Shown: positions 8,152 to 20,718 of the stretch, in pieces | Position numbering within the stretch: the first letter of the stretch is position 1 | How the letters are laid out: every line of letters begins with the position of its first letter | DNA from: Marinobacter nauticus | Lineage (GTDB): Bacteria; Pseudomonadota; Gammaproteobacteria; Enterobacterales; Shewanellaceae | Assembly (NCBI RefSeq): GCF_019801015.1 | Contig: NZ_JAHVJZ010000009.1 | Location: 62,001 to 126,000 of the forward strand | Direction: 5' to 3' | DNA: 64,000 bases | The notes under the pieces: model-generated | The model's database searches: none | What the model was told of the DNA's origin: nothing | What the model saw: only the letters and a program-made list of their open reading frames with translations | Made by a program: the position numbers and the translations under genes

Positions 8152-10728
8152 TTATCTGCGACGCTTCTTCAGTGCCTTGAAGTATTCATCCAAAGCATTT
8201 ACATCCTTCTCAAATTCACTCGCTCGAGGGCAGTCAACCGCGAGTCCAGTCGCGTCGTCGTGACCGCGCAGGTAGGTGCTGCACTTAGACATAGCGGCAT
8301 TGATGATATTGTTATCTTCAGAGGTTACGTCGTCGACGATTTCTTTCAGGCTTTGAGTCTTAACTGCGCGACCAAACCGTTCGACAACCTTTCTCAGTAG
8401 CCATTCTTCGACAAGACGCTCATAGGTTTCACGCATCAAACCGTAGCCATCCTTAACTCTCATTTCGTAGCTAAAATCACCTGATGCTTCCATTTTCTTG
8501 AGCTGAGGAACCAAGTTCTTCAGTTCGCCAATCCGAGCGAGTGTGTTCTTAGCACCCCATGGTGGCTCTTGGAATGGGTAACCTGCTACATCGCCTAGTT
8601 TTCTGATAGAAATCACATCCAATTTAGCTTTAGCTACCCCAGTGGACTCCTCTAGCATCTTCAAAAAAGACATGTCATGCGTGAACACGATAACCTGTCG
8701 CGTTAAAGCTTCTTGAGCTATACGATCTGCGAACATACGACGCCATCGGTGATCCAGAGAGTTAATTGGGTCATCGAAGATGATGGCTGATTTTCTGTTA
8801 TCTACAGTAAGTTCAGCCAAGAAACCGGCTAGAGCAACACATTTTTGCTCGCCTTCACTTGCTACATCCGAGATTCCATTAGGCTTGTCTGTTAAGCGAA
8901 TCTTGAGCATTTGCTTACCGCGATGCCCACGAGTCACGGTACCCACATTGAAATTGTCAAAGTTTAGCTTCTCCAACTCCGCACTGAATGCAGCTTGCAG
9001 AGCACCTACGGCGCCACTACTCGCAATAGCGCTAGTTTGAGTGGTGATAGGCTTAGACTGACAAGAGCCACCAAGACTGTTGTACAGAGCGAGCTTCTGC
9101 AGACGACCAATCTCACTCACTACATTCTGTTTAACTGCAGTGAAAGCTTTTCTGTCCTCAAGATCTTGGATCTGAGCCGCCATGTCTGAAATTTTCTTCG
9201 CCAAGCCTTCGTTTGTTGCAACTTCAGCTTCTTTCACCTTCCAAGAGGCGATCTGAGCGGCAATCCAGTCAACACCCTTGAAGTCCACTTTGATAGAAGC
9301 AAAGTCCGGTTCGGTGTTAACTAGGTTATTGCGAAGGATCTCAAGGTTTGCATTCAGTGCGATGATGCTCTCCGCATACTCTGCGTTGTAGTCGCGGATC
9401 ATGCTTAGAGCTAATTCATACGGTTTTAGATCGAAGTTGAGGCTCTTCAGGCTAGCAGTATGGGCGTCAAATGTTCCCTTCGCTCTCTTGGCTTCTACCT
9501 GAGTTTGGTCTTGCAGATAGTCATCAAATGATTTCAGTTTAGCTGCAGTTTCGCCCGAGATCGGTTGTAGACACGTAGGACATGGTGAACCTTCACCTGG
9601 TGGGAACGCCAGCGTATTATTATGGGTCTGAACAAACGTCTTAATGTGTGACCACATCAGCGCCCATTCTTGTGAACAGATACCGGCAAGGTCATGTCCT
9701 TCAACAGCCTGACTGCGAGCGAACTCAGCAACGCATTTCTTTCTTTTGTAGTCATCGTAAGAAGCCTTGATTAAGTCGAGGCGCTCTTGTTCTAACATGT
9801 CTTTTAGCTTCACCAAGTGAGTAAGCAGCGGCTGCAGACCTTTGCACTTGTCACTGTAACCTTTGCGAAGCTGCTCAGGAGTACTGGTTCTTAGTTTCGC
9901 TAGTTCTTCAACAAGAGCAGCGATCGACTCTTCTGTTTCTCTATCGATGCAAAGCGCGTCAACCTCTTCAGGCTTTGTCTTAGCTGACAAGTTCGAGATA
10001 AGAGCGGAAGCCTTGCCACCAGGTTTAAAGTTTGGCAGTGGGCTAGGTAATACATACGGTCTCTTCTCGTTATCGTTTTCAGTACGCACAAACTCACAGG
10101 CACGCATAAGCTGCGCCAAGAGCTTCATTCCTAAAGGCTTGTACTCGATAGCATCTTCGCCAGAAATGTAGTGAGCAGCAGAGGTGTTGTCGAAGACACG
10201 AATAGACTTTAGGTCTTCGCGTGAGGCAGCAGACAGAGCCCACTCCACATCATGCTGTTCTTCAGCGATGACAATCGAGAGCTCAGCTGAAGGGGCTCCG
10301 GAATTGTCATGATAAATATTAGATAGGATTTGAGGTGTATCACCGCGGGTTAAGCAGGCGTTCTTGAGGATTTTTGCATAACTCGACTTACCAGACCCGT
10401 TGTCACCATATACTGCAGTCAAACCTTCGGTTTTGAATTCCAATAAGGCATCAGAAACCAATGCGGATACATGGTTCACTTTGCCAATACTCTTTAAGGT
10501 TACAGCCTGTCCTTCCTCACCAAAGCCCGTAAGGTCTAGTGGTGCAATGCAGCCTGAGTAAGATTCGTCCTGAGTCTCTAGGCCATGTTCCATTTTGGCG
10601 ACGTTGAAAAGTAGCTGTAAGTCATCGTTTCCTAATTCACCTTTTTCGGCTGCTAATCTGATGGCATGACGCCACCAAAGGTTCTTTTTTAACTTGTTAG
10701 CCCAGCTAACTACGCTTTCAATCGACAT
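8152..10728 (-). CDS. AAA_13/SMC-like ATPase with zinc-hook-like CxxC; possible RloC/PrrC-type defence effector
   Basis: 858 aa. The ABC/SMC head is split: Walker A GDNGSGKS at residues 108-115, signature SEGEQK near 625, Walker B IIFDDPINSLDH near 646, followed by the H-loop FTHD. The long middle is helical and carries CPTC near residue 383, the geometry of a Rad50/RloC zinc hook. The C-terminal domain has an R-x3-E (RETYE, about 765) and a later His (LRGHDDA, about 822). This recalls the Arg-Glu-His set of PrrC/RloC anticodon nucleases but is not decisive. RloC acts as a DNA-damage-responsive tRNA nuclease; an alternative is a generic RecF/SMC-like defence ATPase. No ribosome site is obvious before the ATG. 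The gene is AT-rich and stands alone next to the left end of the island. Confidence 0.75.
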   Translation of the reverse strand: MSIESVVSWANKLKKNLWWRHAIRLAAEKGELGNDDLQLLFNVAKMEHGLETQDESYSGCIAPLDLTGFGEEGQAVTLKSIGKVNHVSALVSDALLEFKTEGLTAVYGDNGSGKSSYAKILKNACLTRGDTPQILSNIYHDNSGAPSAELSIVIAEEQHDVEWALSAASREDLKSIRVFDNTSAAHYISGEDAIEYKPLGMKLLAQLMRACEFVRTENDNEKRPYVLPSPLPNFKPGGKASALISNLSAKTKPEEVDALCIDRETEESIAALVEELAKLRTSTPEQLRKGYSDKCKGLQPLLTHLVKLKDMLEQERLDLIKASYDDYKRKKCVAEFARSQAVEGHDLAGICSQEWALMWSHIKTFVQTHNNTLAFPPGEGSPCPTCLQPISGETAAKLKSFDDYLQDQTQVEAKRAKGTFDAHTASLKSLNFDLKPYELALSMIRDYNAEYAESIIALNANLEILRNNLVNTEPDFASIKVDFKGVDWIAAQIASWKVKEAEVATNEGLAKKISDMAAQIQDLEDRKAFTAVKQNVVSEIGRLQKLALYNSLGGSCQSKPITTQTSAIASSGAVGALQAAFSAELEKLNFDNFNVGTVTRGHRGKQMLKIRLTDKPNGISDVASEGEQKCVALAGFLAELTVDNRKSAIIFDDPINSLDHRWRRMFADRIAQEALTRQVIVFTHDMSFLKMLEESTGVAKAKLDVISIRKLGDVAGYPFQEPPWGAKNTLARIGELKNLVPQLKKMEASGDFSYEMRVKDGYGLMRETYERLVEEWLLRKVVERFGRAVKTQSLKEIVDDVTSEDNNIINAAMSKCSTYLRGHDDATGLAVDCPRASEFEKDVNALDEYFKALKKRRR

Positions 10729-10858
10729 TTTGTTACATAAAATTCTTGGCAGGTTAGTAACTTACATGTCGATTGTTCTAATAGTCAATCAACTGATCTT
10801 TGGGACTTTAGACGTCACTAATTTATTACCTATCCTTCGATAAACCCTCCCAGTACAG

Positions 10859-11677
10859 TTATTCACAGAACTCCAAGTCAGAGCCAAGAGCAGTCGGCGC
10901 GGCGATCCGCTGCCACTGATGGATGCGGCTGATAAACCGTTGGCCGCGCCATTGGATCCCCTTGAGAGCCTTGTTGGCGAGTTCCTCAAAGCGATTGAGT
11001 TTAGGGGAGCCGCTTACCTCGTCGATAGGAGTGAGGTAGAGCGGTGAGACTGGACGTTCGTTTCGGGGCAGATGGATACCCCCCATACCACCAATAAAAC
11101 CTTTCCAGTCGCCGTTATTGGCCGCTTCCCAGATGCGTTGCAACTGCGAGCCTATGGGCAACAGAGCTTGCTTCAGTCGTCGCAACTCCCGCCATACCGT
11201 AACCGATGCGCCGCCGATGGGCTGAAACTGACGGATCCGATAGGTTGAGGCCCATGCCTGAACGCGCTCAGCGGCCTCGATGGGATTTGCACCATAGATG
11301 CCCTGGTCAAGATCGGAGCCGTCGATGTTCTTGGAGATGTACTTGGCGATGTAGCTCGTTGCCGTACCTTTCTCTTTGTCGGTGAGCTTTACATCGAGTC
11401 GTCGTTTAGCCGCGCCTTTTTCGTCGCCATCTACCTCTAAGGCGTAGTGACGGAAAATCTGGATAAACTGGCGCGCCTGCTCTTTGGGCATAAACAGCAA
11501 CAGGTGCCAGTGCGGCGTACCATCGTGTTGCGGCTCGACGACCCGAAAGCCGTAGGGCTGGATCCCCTTTTTGCCATGGGCTGATCGGGTCTTTACCCAG
11601 ACATGATTGAGGTGGGCTTGGGCATCGCGAGCGTCTGAGCCGTTTTTTCCGGTTCTCAGATAAAGGGCAACTCCTCC
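10859..11677 (-). pseudogene. 5'-truncated phage replication endonuclease (P2 gpA-like, HUH family)
   Basis: The frame is open from 11677 to the stop at 10859 (272 codons), but a TGA sits directly upstream and no proper start exists; a TTG at 11500 would remove the metal-binding motif. It contains the HUH motif in DGTPHWHLLLFM and the two-tyrosine motif in YIAKYISKN, in the order expected for rolling-circle gpA proteins. P2 gpA is far longer, and here the N-terminal half is missing. It is probably a relic of a P2-like phage or satellite that brought or shared the tRNA-Ile2 site (inference). Transcription, if any, would run toward the 858-aa gene. Confidence 0.75.
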
Positions 11678-12169
11678 TCACAGGAAGAAAAACGTGACAT
11701 GCTGCTCTTCTCCAAGCTGTTCGTTGATTCTAGCCTTGATCTGGATCATTCTCCCTATACGGCGATCTTAGTTACTGTTGTGATATTCTCGAAGCTATCA
11801 GCGTGCTGAAAGAAAATATTATTCATAAGCTACAAGGCACCGTTAGTAACCAGCAACCAGCGAGGCTCGATAATGGAAAAATGCCAATTTCCAAATCTAA
11901 GAAGCAAACCACATTAACGAGGCTGGATTTCGAATAATTATTTCGCATAGGCGATAAGTTGTTGTCTGTCCGTCAGTTTTCGTTCCATTGGTCAGATGGT
12001 ATAGAGATTGACCCGACACTTCGAAAAATCCGAACGTGTTAATGAGCCCCCATTCACTCATTTCCGAATCCGCGTGTGATGGGGATGAGTATGTTTCTGA
12101 GTGTTATTTTATTTGGCTAGTTTCTATGAATATGGCTAGCGGGCGTGGAGAAGGCCAGGCCAAGCATGG
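11678..12169. other. Gene-poor stretch with a short startless open frame
   Basis: 492 bp between the gpA relic and the 1006-aa gene. On the plus strand 11740-11937 is open without a start codon at its head. It would encode a plausible soluble peptide (DILEAISVLKENIIHKLQG, later ending TRLDFE), perhaps the tail of a broken gene. The rest (11938-12169) is AT-rich and should hold the promoter of the Druantia-like unit. No firm -35/-10 could be assigned. Confidence 0.3.
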
Positions 12170-15100
12170 ATGACGATAATGGACTATGAAAGCCTGAATA
12201 ATGCTGTTAATCATTGTTTTTTTGATAAGAGATATGAGGATAAGCCAGTTTACTTGGACCTTGATGAGCCCGTCAAAGAGGAGCTTGCTACAATATTATG
12301 TTGTCAGGTAGAAGAAGTTGAGGTCATTATTGGTAAGACCATATCCGAATCATTGGTGTTTAATGGTGGAAACGTCTACAGTTACCATAAGGATAGACTG
12401 ACTTCTTGGAAAAAAAGTAGGCGAAAAAACTTTCCTCCTTTTACCTGCTTACTATTATCATTCTCTCTTGCCGCAGAAAAAATGAGGCATGATGGTGAGC
12501 ATTCTAGTAATAATTACTATAACCGACTTTTTCAATTGCTGAGAATTGGATGTGATTTTCGGCAAAATATCATACGTGATCATTGTCGAGACACCTTGTT
12601 ATTTTGGCAGGAGCTAAATAACTGGTTGGTAGATAATGAATATAGCTACGGAATTCCTACTGCCAAGCAAGTAAACTCGTGGCGATATGTTAGCTATGCA
12701 ATATCACAATCCCTGATTAGAGATTGTGAGCGCTCCCACCTTAGAAAAATGCTCGATAACTATGGCATCAAATCAGATGATCAACTCAGCTCCGAAGAAG
12801 CTTATCTGTATATTGACCAATGGATGAGCAGCTCAGCGCCTACGGATTGGCTAAGAAGACTATGGAACGAACCAGACCTGCAGGAAAGGATTATTAGTGC
12901 AACGATAGCGGAGATTCCTAACCTTGGAGTTTCCAGGCACAGAAATAGGGCTGTGGAACGCCAACGTAATTTGATTTGGGTTATTAGCCGAAGAAAAGGA
13001 TTAAAGCCAAAAGTAAAATTTTTCCTAACTGCACCGGTACAATTTGAAGGTCCAGTTACCTTCAAAGAAGCGCATCGGCTCAAAGGGATATTTTCGAGCA
13101 CCGATTTTAGTCTGGAAGCACCGCTTGGAAGCCAGCTGGCCCTGCTCGGCCCGCAGAAGTCCATGAATCTTGCTGGCCTTCTCATTGTTCCATTTAAACT
13201 AACGGCACATGACGGGACAACCTTGGTCAATCGGTCGCGGCCCATCGTTCCCTTCGCAAGACCAGTAGGAGGCAACGAGTTTCGGGAAGTTTCTCGGGTT
13301 AGCTTTCTTAAAGAACATCTTGTGCTTTGCCACGAAAGGTGGGTTTGTCAGGTGGAGGCTCACCTAGAAAAATACGCTGCAGAAGGTTTTGTGAAGAAAG
13401 TAGGTGGCACCAAGTACGGGGTCCCCGATGGTTGGGTCTTGTTTGAGAACGTGTATATAGTTAACGAATCCGTTGAAAAGGTTCACGATAGTCTTCAAAC
13501 CCTAATGCCTTTGTCATCAACCGCGAGAATTGAGTTTGAGGGGGGGCTTCAGCTTCAACACAACACTTGGCATGCAGACTATCTCCCTAACGTGACGGCA
13601 ATGTACAAGGGAAACCTCGCAAGTGTCGAACTGCAGCGGCAAGGAGTAAAAAAGAGCGGGCGCATAATAGCGTCAAGTCAGGGAAATGTAGGAAAACTGG
13701 TTCTTAGCGATGTTGAGTTGGGAGCTGTGAATGGACACTTCAGCCTAGTCGCCAAATCTGGAAAAAGCATAATTTCCGAATGCGCCGTCTCGGTGAGAAC
13801 TGCAGACCAGCCTAGAATTCGCGCAACAAATAAAGAGCAATTGGTAGTTTATCCATTGGTGTCTGAAGGTGTTGGTCACTGGGATATGAATGGTATTGTG
13901 GGCCATGATGTGCGCGCCAAGAGTCCATGTTTAAGAGGGATGGTGCTCACGAATGTGGCCAGAGTTGAGCCGCTGCGCCAAGGCCTGAAATTTTGTGCGA
14001 AGCAGTTTGATGAAGTCTCTAGCGGAGATTCCAGCCATGAATACTTCAAAGGGCCATTGAACGGTGTCGATGACTCGTGTGTGATGCGTGGCTACCACGT
14101 TTGGACAGTACAACCAGTTACTTGTCTAGAAGACTTCAATCGCGACATCACCAAGATGAAATGTAACGACTGTGGGCTCGTCGCCCACAGTCACTTGAAA
14201 GACCGAAAGCGTGCTCGACGGAAGCTTTGGGCAGGCGCGCCTAAGCCTGTTAATGGGCAGGTAGTTAAGCCTAAGAACGGCTTGGTTGTTCACTCTCCGG
14301 ATAGAGCGTTAGAGATCAATACCGTGTTTGATGCCTTGTGTTATTTGGGCAGTGGGACCTGGGCTTCTTTTGAAAAAATTGCATCTCACTGGGTGCAAGA
14401 CCCCTGGGACTGCATGCAATTTGCCAATAACCTGTTTGATCTTGGCCATATAGACCTCGCAAGAGATCCAGCTACGGGGAAAGTAACTGGTTGGTCTATG
14501 GCGCCCGCTACCATCGTAATTACCGAGTCGGGCTTTTCGTATTTGGCGGGCTTCCGCAGTAAGAAACTGGTAGCGGATATCAAGAATGCACTGGGTGAGT
14601 ACAAGTTTAATAGGCAAGAGCAAAAATCTGGCCCAGACCTAGTTTGCTGGAAGCTTGATGCTAGCAATCTTGGCCACATTGAATCCTTGCTGTCGGGAAT
14701 AAAAACTCCAATGAATAAGGCTTTGAAAATCAGTTTCGACCCAGCAAGCCAAATTGCCAATTATTTTCCAAGTTGGGAGAAATCCATCGAGCAAGCAACA
14801 AGCCTTTCGGCCGGTAGTGAAGAGATATTTGAGCGGTTCGAGCCTCGCACCAATCTCTGGTATAAATCTGAGGTTCAGCAACCTGGTGCATATCGTACTG
14901 GGTTTCGGGGCCGGACCTATTTCTATCGGGATGTTTCGGGAGTTAATAGGGTAGTTGGTTTGGAAATGGTAAAGGTGCTTGCCGCGCGCGAGGAAAGGTT
15001 ACGCCTTTGTCGTTTTATGCCAGATAATGGCGAATTTCAAGGTCAACTTGGTTGCCAACCCCCTGCGCTATTTCGGCGTGCGCTAGTTGCTTGTTCCGGC

Positions 15101-15190
15101 CGCTTGCCCAGTATTGAAGGTCCACGTCTTGTTTATGCCAACGTAAGTCCTTTTGTTGCTGAACAAGTGATAAGTAAACTCTACGAGTAA
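12170..15190 (+). CDS. Large protein of unknown function, DruH-like by position (upstream of DUF1998 helicase)
   Basis: 1006 aa, AT-rich codon use. No known fold could be named from the sequence. It is soluble, without signal peptide or membrane helix. A short CxxC (KCNDCG, about residue 662) followed by [13 protein letters not shown] suggests a small metal or DNA contact site. The gene ends 5 bp before the helicase gene, so they form a tight unit. In Druantia type III a large unique protein (DruH) stands directly before the DruE helicase; type II has DruG there. I therefore call it DruH-like by context only. Start: ATG 12170 is preceded by GGAGAAGG at a long distance; an in-frame ATG at 12179 is an alternative. 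Confidence 0.6.
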   Translation: MTIMDYESLNNAVNHCFFDKRYEDKPVYLDLDEPVKEELATILCCQVEEVEVIIGKTISESLVFNGGNVYSYHKDRLTSWKKSRRKNFPPFTCLLLSFSLAAEKMRHDGEHSSNNYYNRLFQLLRIGCDFRQNIIRDHCRDTLLFWQELNNWLVDNEYSYGIPTAKQVNSWRYVSYAISQSLIRDCERSHLRKMLDNYGIKSDDQLSSEEAYLYIDQWMSSSAPTDWLRRLWNEPDLQERIISATIAEIPNLGVSRHRNRAVERQRNLIWVISRRKGLKPKVKFFLTAPVQFEGPVTFKEAHRLKGIFSSTDFSLEAPLGSQLALLGPQKSMNLAGLLIVPFKLTAHDGTTLVNRSRPIVPFARPVGGNEFREVSRVSFLKEHLVLCHERWVCQVEAHLEKYAAEGFVKKVGGTKYGVPDGWVLFENVYIVNESVEKVHDSLQTLMPLSSTARIEFEGGLQLQHNTWHADYLPNVTAMYKGNLASVELQRQGVKKSGRIIASSQGNVGKLVLSDVELGAVNGHFSLVAKSGKSIISECAVSVRTADQPRIRATNKEQLVVYPLVSEGVGHWDMNGIVGHDVRAKSPCLRGMVLTNVARVEPLRQGLKFCAKQFDEVSSGDSSHEYFKGPLNGVDDSCVMRGYHVWTVQPVTCLEDFNRDITKMKCNDCGLVAHSHLKDRKRARRKLWAGAPKPVNGQVVKPKNGLVVHSPDRALEINTVFDALCYLGSGTWASFEKIASHWVQDPWDCMQFANNLFDLGHIDLARDPATGKVTGWSMAPATIVITESGFSYLAGFRSKKLVADIKNALGEYKFNRQEQKSGPDLVCWKLDASNLGHIESLLSGIKTPMNKALKISFDPASQIANYFPSWEKSIEQATSLSAGSEEIFERFEPRTNLWYKSEVQQPGAYRTGFRGRTYFYRDVSGVNRVVGLEMVKVLAAREERLRLCRFMPDNGEFQGQLGCQPPALFRRALVACSGRLPSIEGPRLVYANVSPFVAEQVISKLYE

Positions 15191-15195
15191 TAAAA

Positions 15196-18100
15196 ATGAA
15201 AAGATCTACTCCCATCGATATCCTTTCATACATCCAAGAGGCTTATCACAAGTATTACGACACTGCCTTTTGGATGCGTGACGAAAAACTCATGCAGGAA
15301 CGTCGCGCCTTGCTTGAAACCGAAGGCACCACGTCACAAGAGTTGTTGCTCGAGGCCGTTTTCGCTTACCCCTCGGCAGTTCCAATCGAGGACGCTATCA
15401 ATAGGCTTAACCTCGAGCCCGAGGTCGCAGATATCCTGGCCAAGATCCTGTTTAACAGCAACGGAGGCTTTAAGCTTAGAACCCATCAAGCCCAGTCCCT
15501 AATCACATCATTGGCTGCCAATGGGGCCACAAAGCGCAACGTGGTCGTAACTTCTGGCACGGGTTCGGGTAAAACCGAAAGTTTCTTGTTGCCAATCTTT
15601 GCCCGTCTAGTTGCGGAACGCTTGAAGAGCACTCCTCTTCCAATGAATCCTTGGTGGCAAAACCCTGTCGAGGGACTTTCCTGTTGGAACGGGGTCAGAC
15701 CTAAGCGGAAAGGCGTTCCGAAACCGGCAGTCCGGGCCTTGTTGCTGTACCCAACCAATGCATTGGTTGAAGACCAAGTATCCCGGATACGGCAGGCAGC
15801 CTTGAGAGGTCTGGACGAGAACGCGGGCTCTCCCCTGTTTTACTTCGGCCGATACACGGGAGCCACACCTGGTGGAATGTATTTCCCGGGACAAGAACTC
15901 AAGGCTACTGACAAAAAAAAGATAAAGGAAGTGGCCAACGATCTCCGCAAGATCGATGAGGAAGCCAATAAGTTATCGACTAAAGACCTCGACGTTCGCA
16001 GCCAATTCTCTAATCCCCATTGTGGCGAACTGCTAACACGTTGGGACATGATTCAGTCCCCGCCGGATATCCTCATTACCAACGTGTCCATGCTTAATGT
16101 AATGCTGATGCGCGAACTCGAAGAGCCTATCTTTGAGCAAACCCGGCAATGGTTGGCGGAGTCAGAGAACAACCACTTCTCGCTCATTGTTGACGAACTC
16201 CACGGTTACCGTGGCACACAAGGCACTGAGGTTAGCCTGGTGATCCGCAACCTTCTCAATCGACTCGGCCTTGAACCCGACTCTCCTCAGCTTCGCTGCT
16301 TAGGCACTAGCGCTTCTCTTGATGGCAACGAGGGACGAGAATACCTCGAGCAATTTTTCGGTGTCGATAAAGACACGTTCGACGTGTTCGAGGGCAATCC
16401 ACGTTTGCCCGAAGTTGCCCTCCCCCTAAACCAGAAAAAAATACTGGATGTTGCTGACAAGGTTATAAGTGGAGACGAGGAAGCTACCCAGACCTTGATC
16501 GACCAACTTTCTCCCCGTGATGCACTGGGCGCGGCATGCATAAAAGCCGGACGGCAAAATGACGGCCGGATCGTTCCATCGAAAATCCCCGAGGTTGCCG
16601 AGGCCCTGCTCGGTGAGGATTACAACCCTGTTGCCCTAAATGCGTTGTTGCACGCGGTGGACAAGGAAGAATTGCGCTCGTACGAAGAGCCCCAGCCCTC
16701 TTTCCGTTCGCACATGTTTTTGCGCCAGATCCAGGGAATGTGGGCTTGCTCCAACCCGGACTGTGGACATGTCGCACCGCAGTATCAGTACCCGGGAAGA
16801 GTCATTGGCAAGCTGTTTAAAAATCCCGCGTTGAAATGTGGCTGCGGTGGTCAAGTTCTCGAACTACTTTATTGTTACGACTGCGGTGAAGCTTTTCTGG
16901 GCGGGTACGTCACCAAAGGACTGGGGGAAGGGTTTGACGAAGAGGGGTACTTCCTCGAGTCGGGCCAAACGGAAACCTCCTCGGGTCAACCTCAGCTAGT
17001 TAACCAGCGCCAGTACGGCAAGTTCATGTGGTACTGGCCCAAGGTTCAGGAAGTGCCAGCTAAGGATTGGACTCACCTAAACAGTAAGTTCGGGTTTGAA
17101 GGAGCCACTTACAATCCGAAATACGGTCAACTAGAGCGGACAGCACTGGGGGATACTCCAACTGGCACTCTTTATGTACACAACGATAAAGACAACATCA
17201 TTGCCGCTTTGCCCGAGAAATGCCCTTGCTGTAACGCGGATTGGTTTTCCCAATCTAAGATGAAGGAGTTCCTCAGCTCCTCGGTTAGCTCCCCAGTCAG
17301 GGCATTCCGCACTGGTTTGAATGCTACTACCCAGCTCATCGCCGATCGGGCCGCATCTCGCTTGGGTGTAGGCAATCAAGCTGCCCAAATGATTACCTTT
17401 ACCGATAGCCGGGACGACGCGGCAGATGTTGCCGCAGGACTTGAGCTTAGCCACTACCGGGACTTGGTTAGGCAGTTACTGTTCCAAGTCATATCAGGCG
17501 AGAAAAGTTACTCTCTCGAAGACGTTGAGGCCATGTTCGAACGGCCTGATTCCCAGCTAACTGGACCAGAGCGAGCATTCAAAGAGGGGCTAGAAAACGA
17601 ACACCCCTTGGTTTTCGCAGCGTTCGAATTGAAATCAGAAAATCTCGCCAAGGAAAAGCACCTAGAGCGAATAGAAAAGTTCGCCGAAGAGCACCTGCAA
17701 GGGAAAGCATTGCGCTGGGGGGCGTTAGTCAAACGGGTTCAAGACAAAATGCTCGAGCTAGGTGTTAACCCCGCAGGGCCAGCAGCTTCCCTGCAAGAAG
17801 ACGCAGGGCAACCCTGGTGGCGCTACTTCGAACCACCCACAGGGAGCGACTGGACAGCCCTACCTACCGAGGAGGCTGCTAACTTCAACAAATTACTAAG
17901 AAGCAAGCTGGTCAACACCCTTGCAGAAGCCGTGTTCGACGGCGGAGGAAGGGATCTCGAGTCTCTGGGCGTCGCGTATGCTGCCCCGAGGTTTCCGTCT
18001 GGTGCCCTATCTCCCGTCACCCCAGAACTAGAACACGGCATAGCCGCCAACATCGTCAGGCTGCTTGGTCGCAAGCGACTATTTGTCGGGGGGCGCCGCA

Positions 18101-20580
18101 CACGACAAGGCACCAATGCACCCAAGGTGGTTACAGCCTATCTTGATAAGCTTGCTCCTTTCTGGGGGCTAACGGGGAAAGAGCTAGCGGAACTGGTTGG
18201 CGATGCCTTAAAGCGCATCAAGCTTATAGACGACCACTGGTTGTTAAACATCAACGACATCGCCTTCCCTCTGGAGATGGTGCTTACTAGCGACCGAGTG
18301 CCAAGCCAATGTGAGACTTGCTCCACGCTTGCCCAGCACTATCCGCTAGATAGGTGCCTAACAGAGCGCTGCGACTCGAATAGGTTTACTCCGGTACAGT
18401 CCACGTCGGATAACTTTTACCGTTGGATCGCAGAGGAAGGCTCACATCGGCTTAAGGTGGAAGAGCTTACCGGCCAAACTAAGCCACTCGAAGAACAACG
18501 ACGACGCCAACGTCACTTCAAGAAAGCTTTTATTGAAGGAGAAAGCCCGTTAACCCAGGCCATTGACGTTCTCAGTGTTACTACAACCATGGAGGTAGGG
18601 GTTGATATTGGTGCATTGAAAATTGTCATGATGGCTAACATGCCGCCCCAGCGTTTCAATTACCAACAGCGTGTGGGTCGGGCCGGGCGGGCGGGGCAAT
18701 CGTTCTCCTATGCCCTGACCATCTGTCGCAGTAACTCCCATGACGACTACTACTTCAATCACCCGAAACGCATTACGGGCGACGTTCCCCCCCAGCCATA
18801 TCTGGACTTAAAGCGAGTCGAGATTATCCGGAGGGTAGTGACTGCAGAGTTATTGCGTCGGGCTTTCAAGCAACTTTCAAATGCACCAAATTCGAGCGGA
18901 GCTAGCACTCACGGCACCTTCGGCAAGGCGGAGCACTGGGCAAGCGACTACAGGGGCGGGGTCCAGGCTTGGCTATCACGTTCCTCGGAGGTCGTAGCCG
19001 TTTGCCAACGCTTGGCAACCTACTCACTGTTGGATGAAAACGAGAAGCAGGGGCTAGTGACCTTTTGCCGGGAAGAGCTCTGCGACGCGGTGACCCGCGC
19101 CGTTAACAATCCAAGTTACATTCAGGACGAGCTGAGTGAGCGTCTGGCAAATGCGGGGTTGCTCCCTATGTTCGGTTTTCCAACCCGGGTACGCGGCCTT
19201 TACCGCTGGTACCCGAATAGCATGGATAACGCGACGATCAGTGACCGTCCTATCGATCACGCCGTCTGGTCTTTCAGTCCTGGTGCAGAGCTACCCAAGG
19301 ACAAACAGATCTACACGGCGGTCGGTTTTGGCCTGCCGATCAAGACACACCGGGGGGTGGGCTGGGACATGAACCCATTGGGAGAGCCAGTACATTTCAG
19401 CAAGTGTACTAATCCCTCGTGCCAGACCAGTGTCGCCGAGGCGAAGGAGACTTGCTGGGTATGCGGTGATCCAATGGAAGAGTTCAAGCTCTACCAACCA
19501 AAGGGGTTTGTCACTTCTAACAATGTCAGGGACTTTAGTGACCAACGGCAACGTGGTCCGGCAATAACCACGCCGCGCCTCGCGTTCAAGCCTGGTGAGG
19601 AAAACAGTCTTGGACTGGGAGGCGCTACTATGTCGCTGACTAATCAGGAGCCCATCAGCCTTGTTAATGATAACCGTGGTCGTTATTTCGAGTTCTTCCA
19701 CAAGTATGAGAAAGTCGTTGTCAACGACAAGTCCCTGTACAAGGACGACAACACTGTCGGGGAGTTGAAAAACCTCTCCGAGCCGTTCACCACAGGTGCT
19801 ATCGGCGCGATCTTTAAGACCGATGTACTCAGCATTGTCCTTGATAACCTAACTGGCGTGGGTAATCAGGGGGTGCTCGATATCAAGCAGTCGTCGACGC
19901 GCACCGCCATCGCTTCGTTCGCAGAACTCGCGCGGATGGCCGCTGCAACCCACCTAGATATCGATCCAGGAGAATTGCGCGTTGGCAGACAGCTGACTCG
20001 AACTCCAAGTTGTCAAACCGAACTGGTTTTCGTCGCAGATGCGCTAGAGAACGGCGCGGGATATGTGAACCGCCTGTTCGATGAGGGAAGGCTCCGGGAC
20101 GCCATCGAGGAGTACTACCTGCGTATCAAACCTACTTGGCAAGGAGATGGCCACCGAGATTGCGATCAGTCTTGCCCCGATTGCCTCCGTAGCTATGGAA
20201 ATCGAATGGAGCACCATCTGCTGGACTGGCGCCTTGCGCTGGATGTTACGGAGTTGGCGCTTGGATTACCCTTGAATAAATCTCGTTGGCTTGGCAACTC
20301 TGAACAGGTCGCGCGGCGTTTTTCTGAGCTTTGTGAAGATTCAGAAGTTGATGTAGAAGTTGTCGCTTGTGCAGGACTCCAGGCCATTGTGTGTGAAGGA
20401 GTCGGGCTCGTGTTGAGTCACCCTTTGTGGCATACCGATGAGAACCTTCTTAATCTAGATCAACGTGAAGCGAAACGAACTCTCCAAAGCCTGAAAGGCA
20501 ATGGACTGGATGTTAGGTTCGTTGATATTCGTGATATTAAGCTTCGTCCAGCTCGTTTTCTTATGGCGCTTGTTAGCTAG
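15196..20580 (+). CDS. DEAD/DEAH-box helicase with C-terminal DUF1998, Druantia DruE-like
   Basis: 1794 aa. Motif I GTGSGKT is near residue 120, motif II DELH near 333, and the C-terminal helicase motif [13 protein letters not shown] near 1157. Cysteine pairs (CSNPDCG, CGCGG, CYDCG) around 515-570 probably bind zinc. The last 250 residues match DUF1998/[18 protein letters not shown] followed by [13 protein letters not shown] near 1659. This architecture and size are shared by DruE of Druantia, and more loosely by DrmA/DrmB of DISARM and by MrfA. In Druantia the helicase translocates on DNA as the main effector. It is translationally linked to the 1006-aa gene upstream. Alternative: a divergent DISARM-type helicase, less likely because its partners are absent. 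Confidence 0.8.
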   Translation: MKRSTPIDILSYIQEAYHKYYDTAFWMRDEKLMQERRALLETEGTTSQELLLEAVFAYPSAVPIEDAINRLNLEPEVADILAKILFNSNGGFKLRTHQAQSLITSLAANGATKRNVVVTSGTGSGKTESFLLPIFARLVAERLKSTPLPMNPWWQNPVEGLSCWNGVRPKRKGVPKPAVRALLLYPTNALVEDQVSRIRQAALRGLDENAGSPLFYFGRYTGATPGGMYFPGQELKATDKKKIKEVANDLRKIDEEANKLSTKDLDVRSQFSNPHCGELLTRWDMIQSPPDILITNVSMLNVMLMRELEEPIFEQTRQWLAESENNHFSLIVDELHGYRGTQGTEVSLVIRNLLNRLGLEPDSPQLRCLGTSASLDGNEGREYLEQFFGVDKDTFDVFEGNPRLPEVALPLNQKKILDVADKVISGDEEATQTLIDQLSPRDALGAACIKAGRQNDGRIVPSKIPEVAEALLGEDYNPVALNALLHAVDKEELRSYEEPQPSFRSHMFLRQIQGMWACSNPDCGHVAPQYQYPGRVIGKLFKNPALKCGCGGQVLELLYCYDCGEAFLGGYVTKGLGEGFDEEGYFLESGQTETSSGQPQLVNQRQYGKFMWYWPKVQEVPAKDWTHLNSKFGFEGATYNPKYGQLERTALGDTPTGTLYVHNDKDNIIAALPEKCPCCNADWFSQSKMKEFLSSSVSSPVRAFRTGLNATTQLIADRAASRLGVGNQAAQMITFTDSRDDAADVAAGLELSHYRDLVRQLLFQVISGEKSYSLEDVEAMFERPDSQLTGPERAFKEGLENEHPLVFAAFELKSENLAKEKHLERIEKFAEEHLQGKALRWGALVKRVQDKMLELGVNPAGPAASLQEDAGQPWWRYFEPPTGSDWTALPTEEAANFNKLLRSKLVNTLAEAVFDGGGRDLESLGVAYAAPRFPSGALSPVTPELEHGIAANIVRLLGRKRLFVGGRRTRQGTNAPKVVTAYLDKLAPFWGLTGKELAELVGDALKRIKLIDDHWLLNINDIAFPLEMVLTSDRVPSQCETCSTLAQHYPLDRCLTERCDSNRFTPVQSTSDNFYRWIAEEGSHRLKVEELTGQTKPLEEQRRRQRHFKKAFIEGESPLTQAIDVLSVTTTMEVGVDIGALKIVMMANMPPQRFNYQQRVGRAGRAGQSFSYALTICRSNSHDDYYFNHPKRITGDVPPQPYLDLKRVEIIRRVVTAELLRRAFKQLSNAPNSSGASTHGTFGKAEHWASDYRGGVQAWLSRSSEVVAVCQRLATYSLLDENEKQGLVTFCREELCDAVTRAVNNPSYIQDELSERLANAGLLPMFGFPTRVRGLYRWYPNSMDNATISDRPIDHAVWSFSPGAELPKDKQIYTAVGFGLPIKTHRGVGWDMNPLGEPVHFSKCTNPSCQTSVAEAKETCWVCGDPMEEFKLYQPKGFVTSNNVRDFSDQRQRGPAITTPRLAFKPGEENSLGLGGATMSLTNQEPISLVNDNRGRYFEFFHKYEKVVVNDKSLYKDDNTVGELKNLSEPFTTGAIGAIFKTDVLSIVLDNLTGVGNQGVLDIKQSSTRTAIASFAELARMAAATHLDIDPGELRVGRQLTRTPSCQTELVFVADALENGAGYVNRLFDEGRLRDAIEEYYLRIKPTWQGDGHRDCDQSCPDCLRSYGNRMEHHLLDWRLALDVTELALGLPLNKSRWLGNSEQVARRFSELCEDSEVDVEVVACAGLQAIVCEGVGLVLSHPLWHTDENLLNLDQREAKRTLQSLKGNGLDVRFVDIRDIKLRPARFLMALVS

Positions 20581-20600
20581 CAGGGAGTGATTGGTGAAAA

Positions 20601-20630
20601 GGGGCGGAGGCACTCGTGGACCGCCCCTAT
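20601..20630 (+). terminator. Probable terminator after the DruE-like gene
   Basis: GGGGCGG (20601-20607) and CCGCCCC (20621-20627) form a 7-bp GC stem, preceded by AAAA and followed by TATT. The T-tract is weak. It would separate the helicase unit from the methyltransferase. Confidence 0.5.
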
Positions 20631-20718
20631 TAGCAAGAGCCTAGCCTGAGTAGTTGGGAAAGACTTGTGTATACAGAAGAGGCTCTTTGGTCACGCCTTC
20701 AATCCTATGTCCGTGGTA

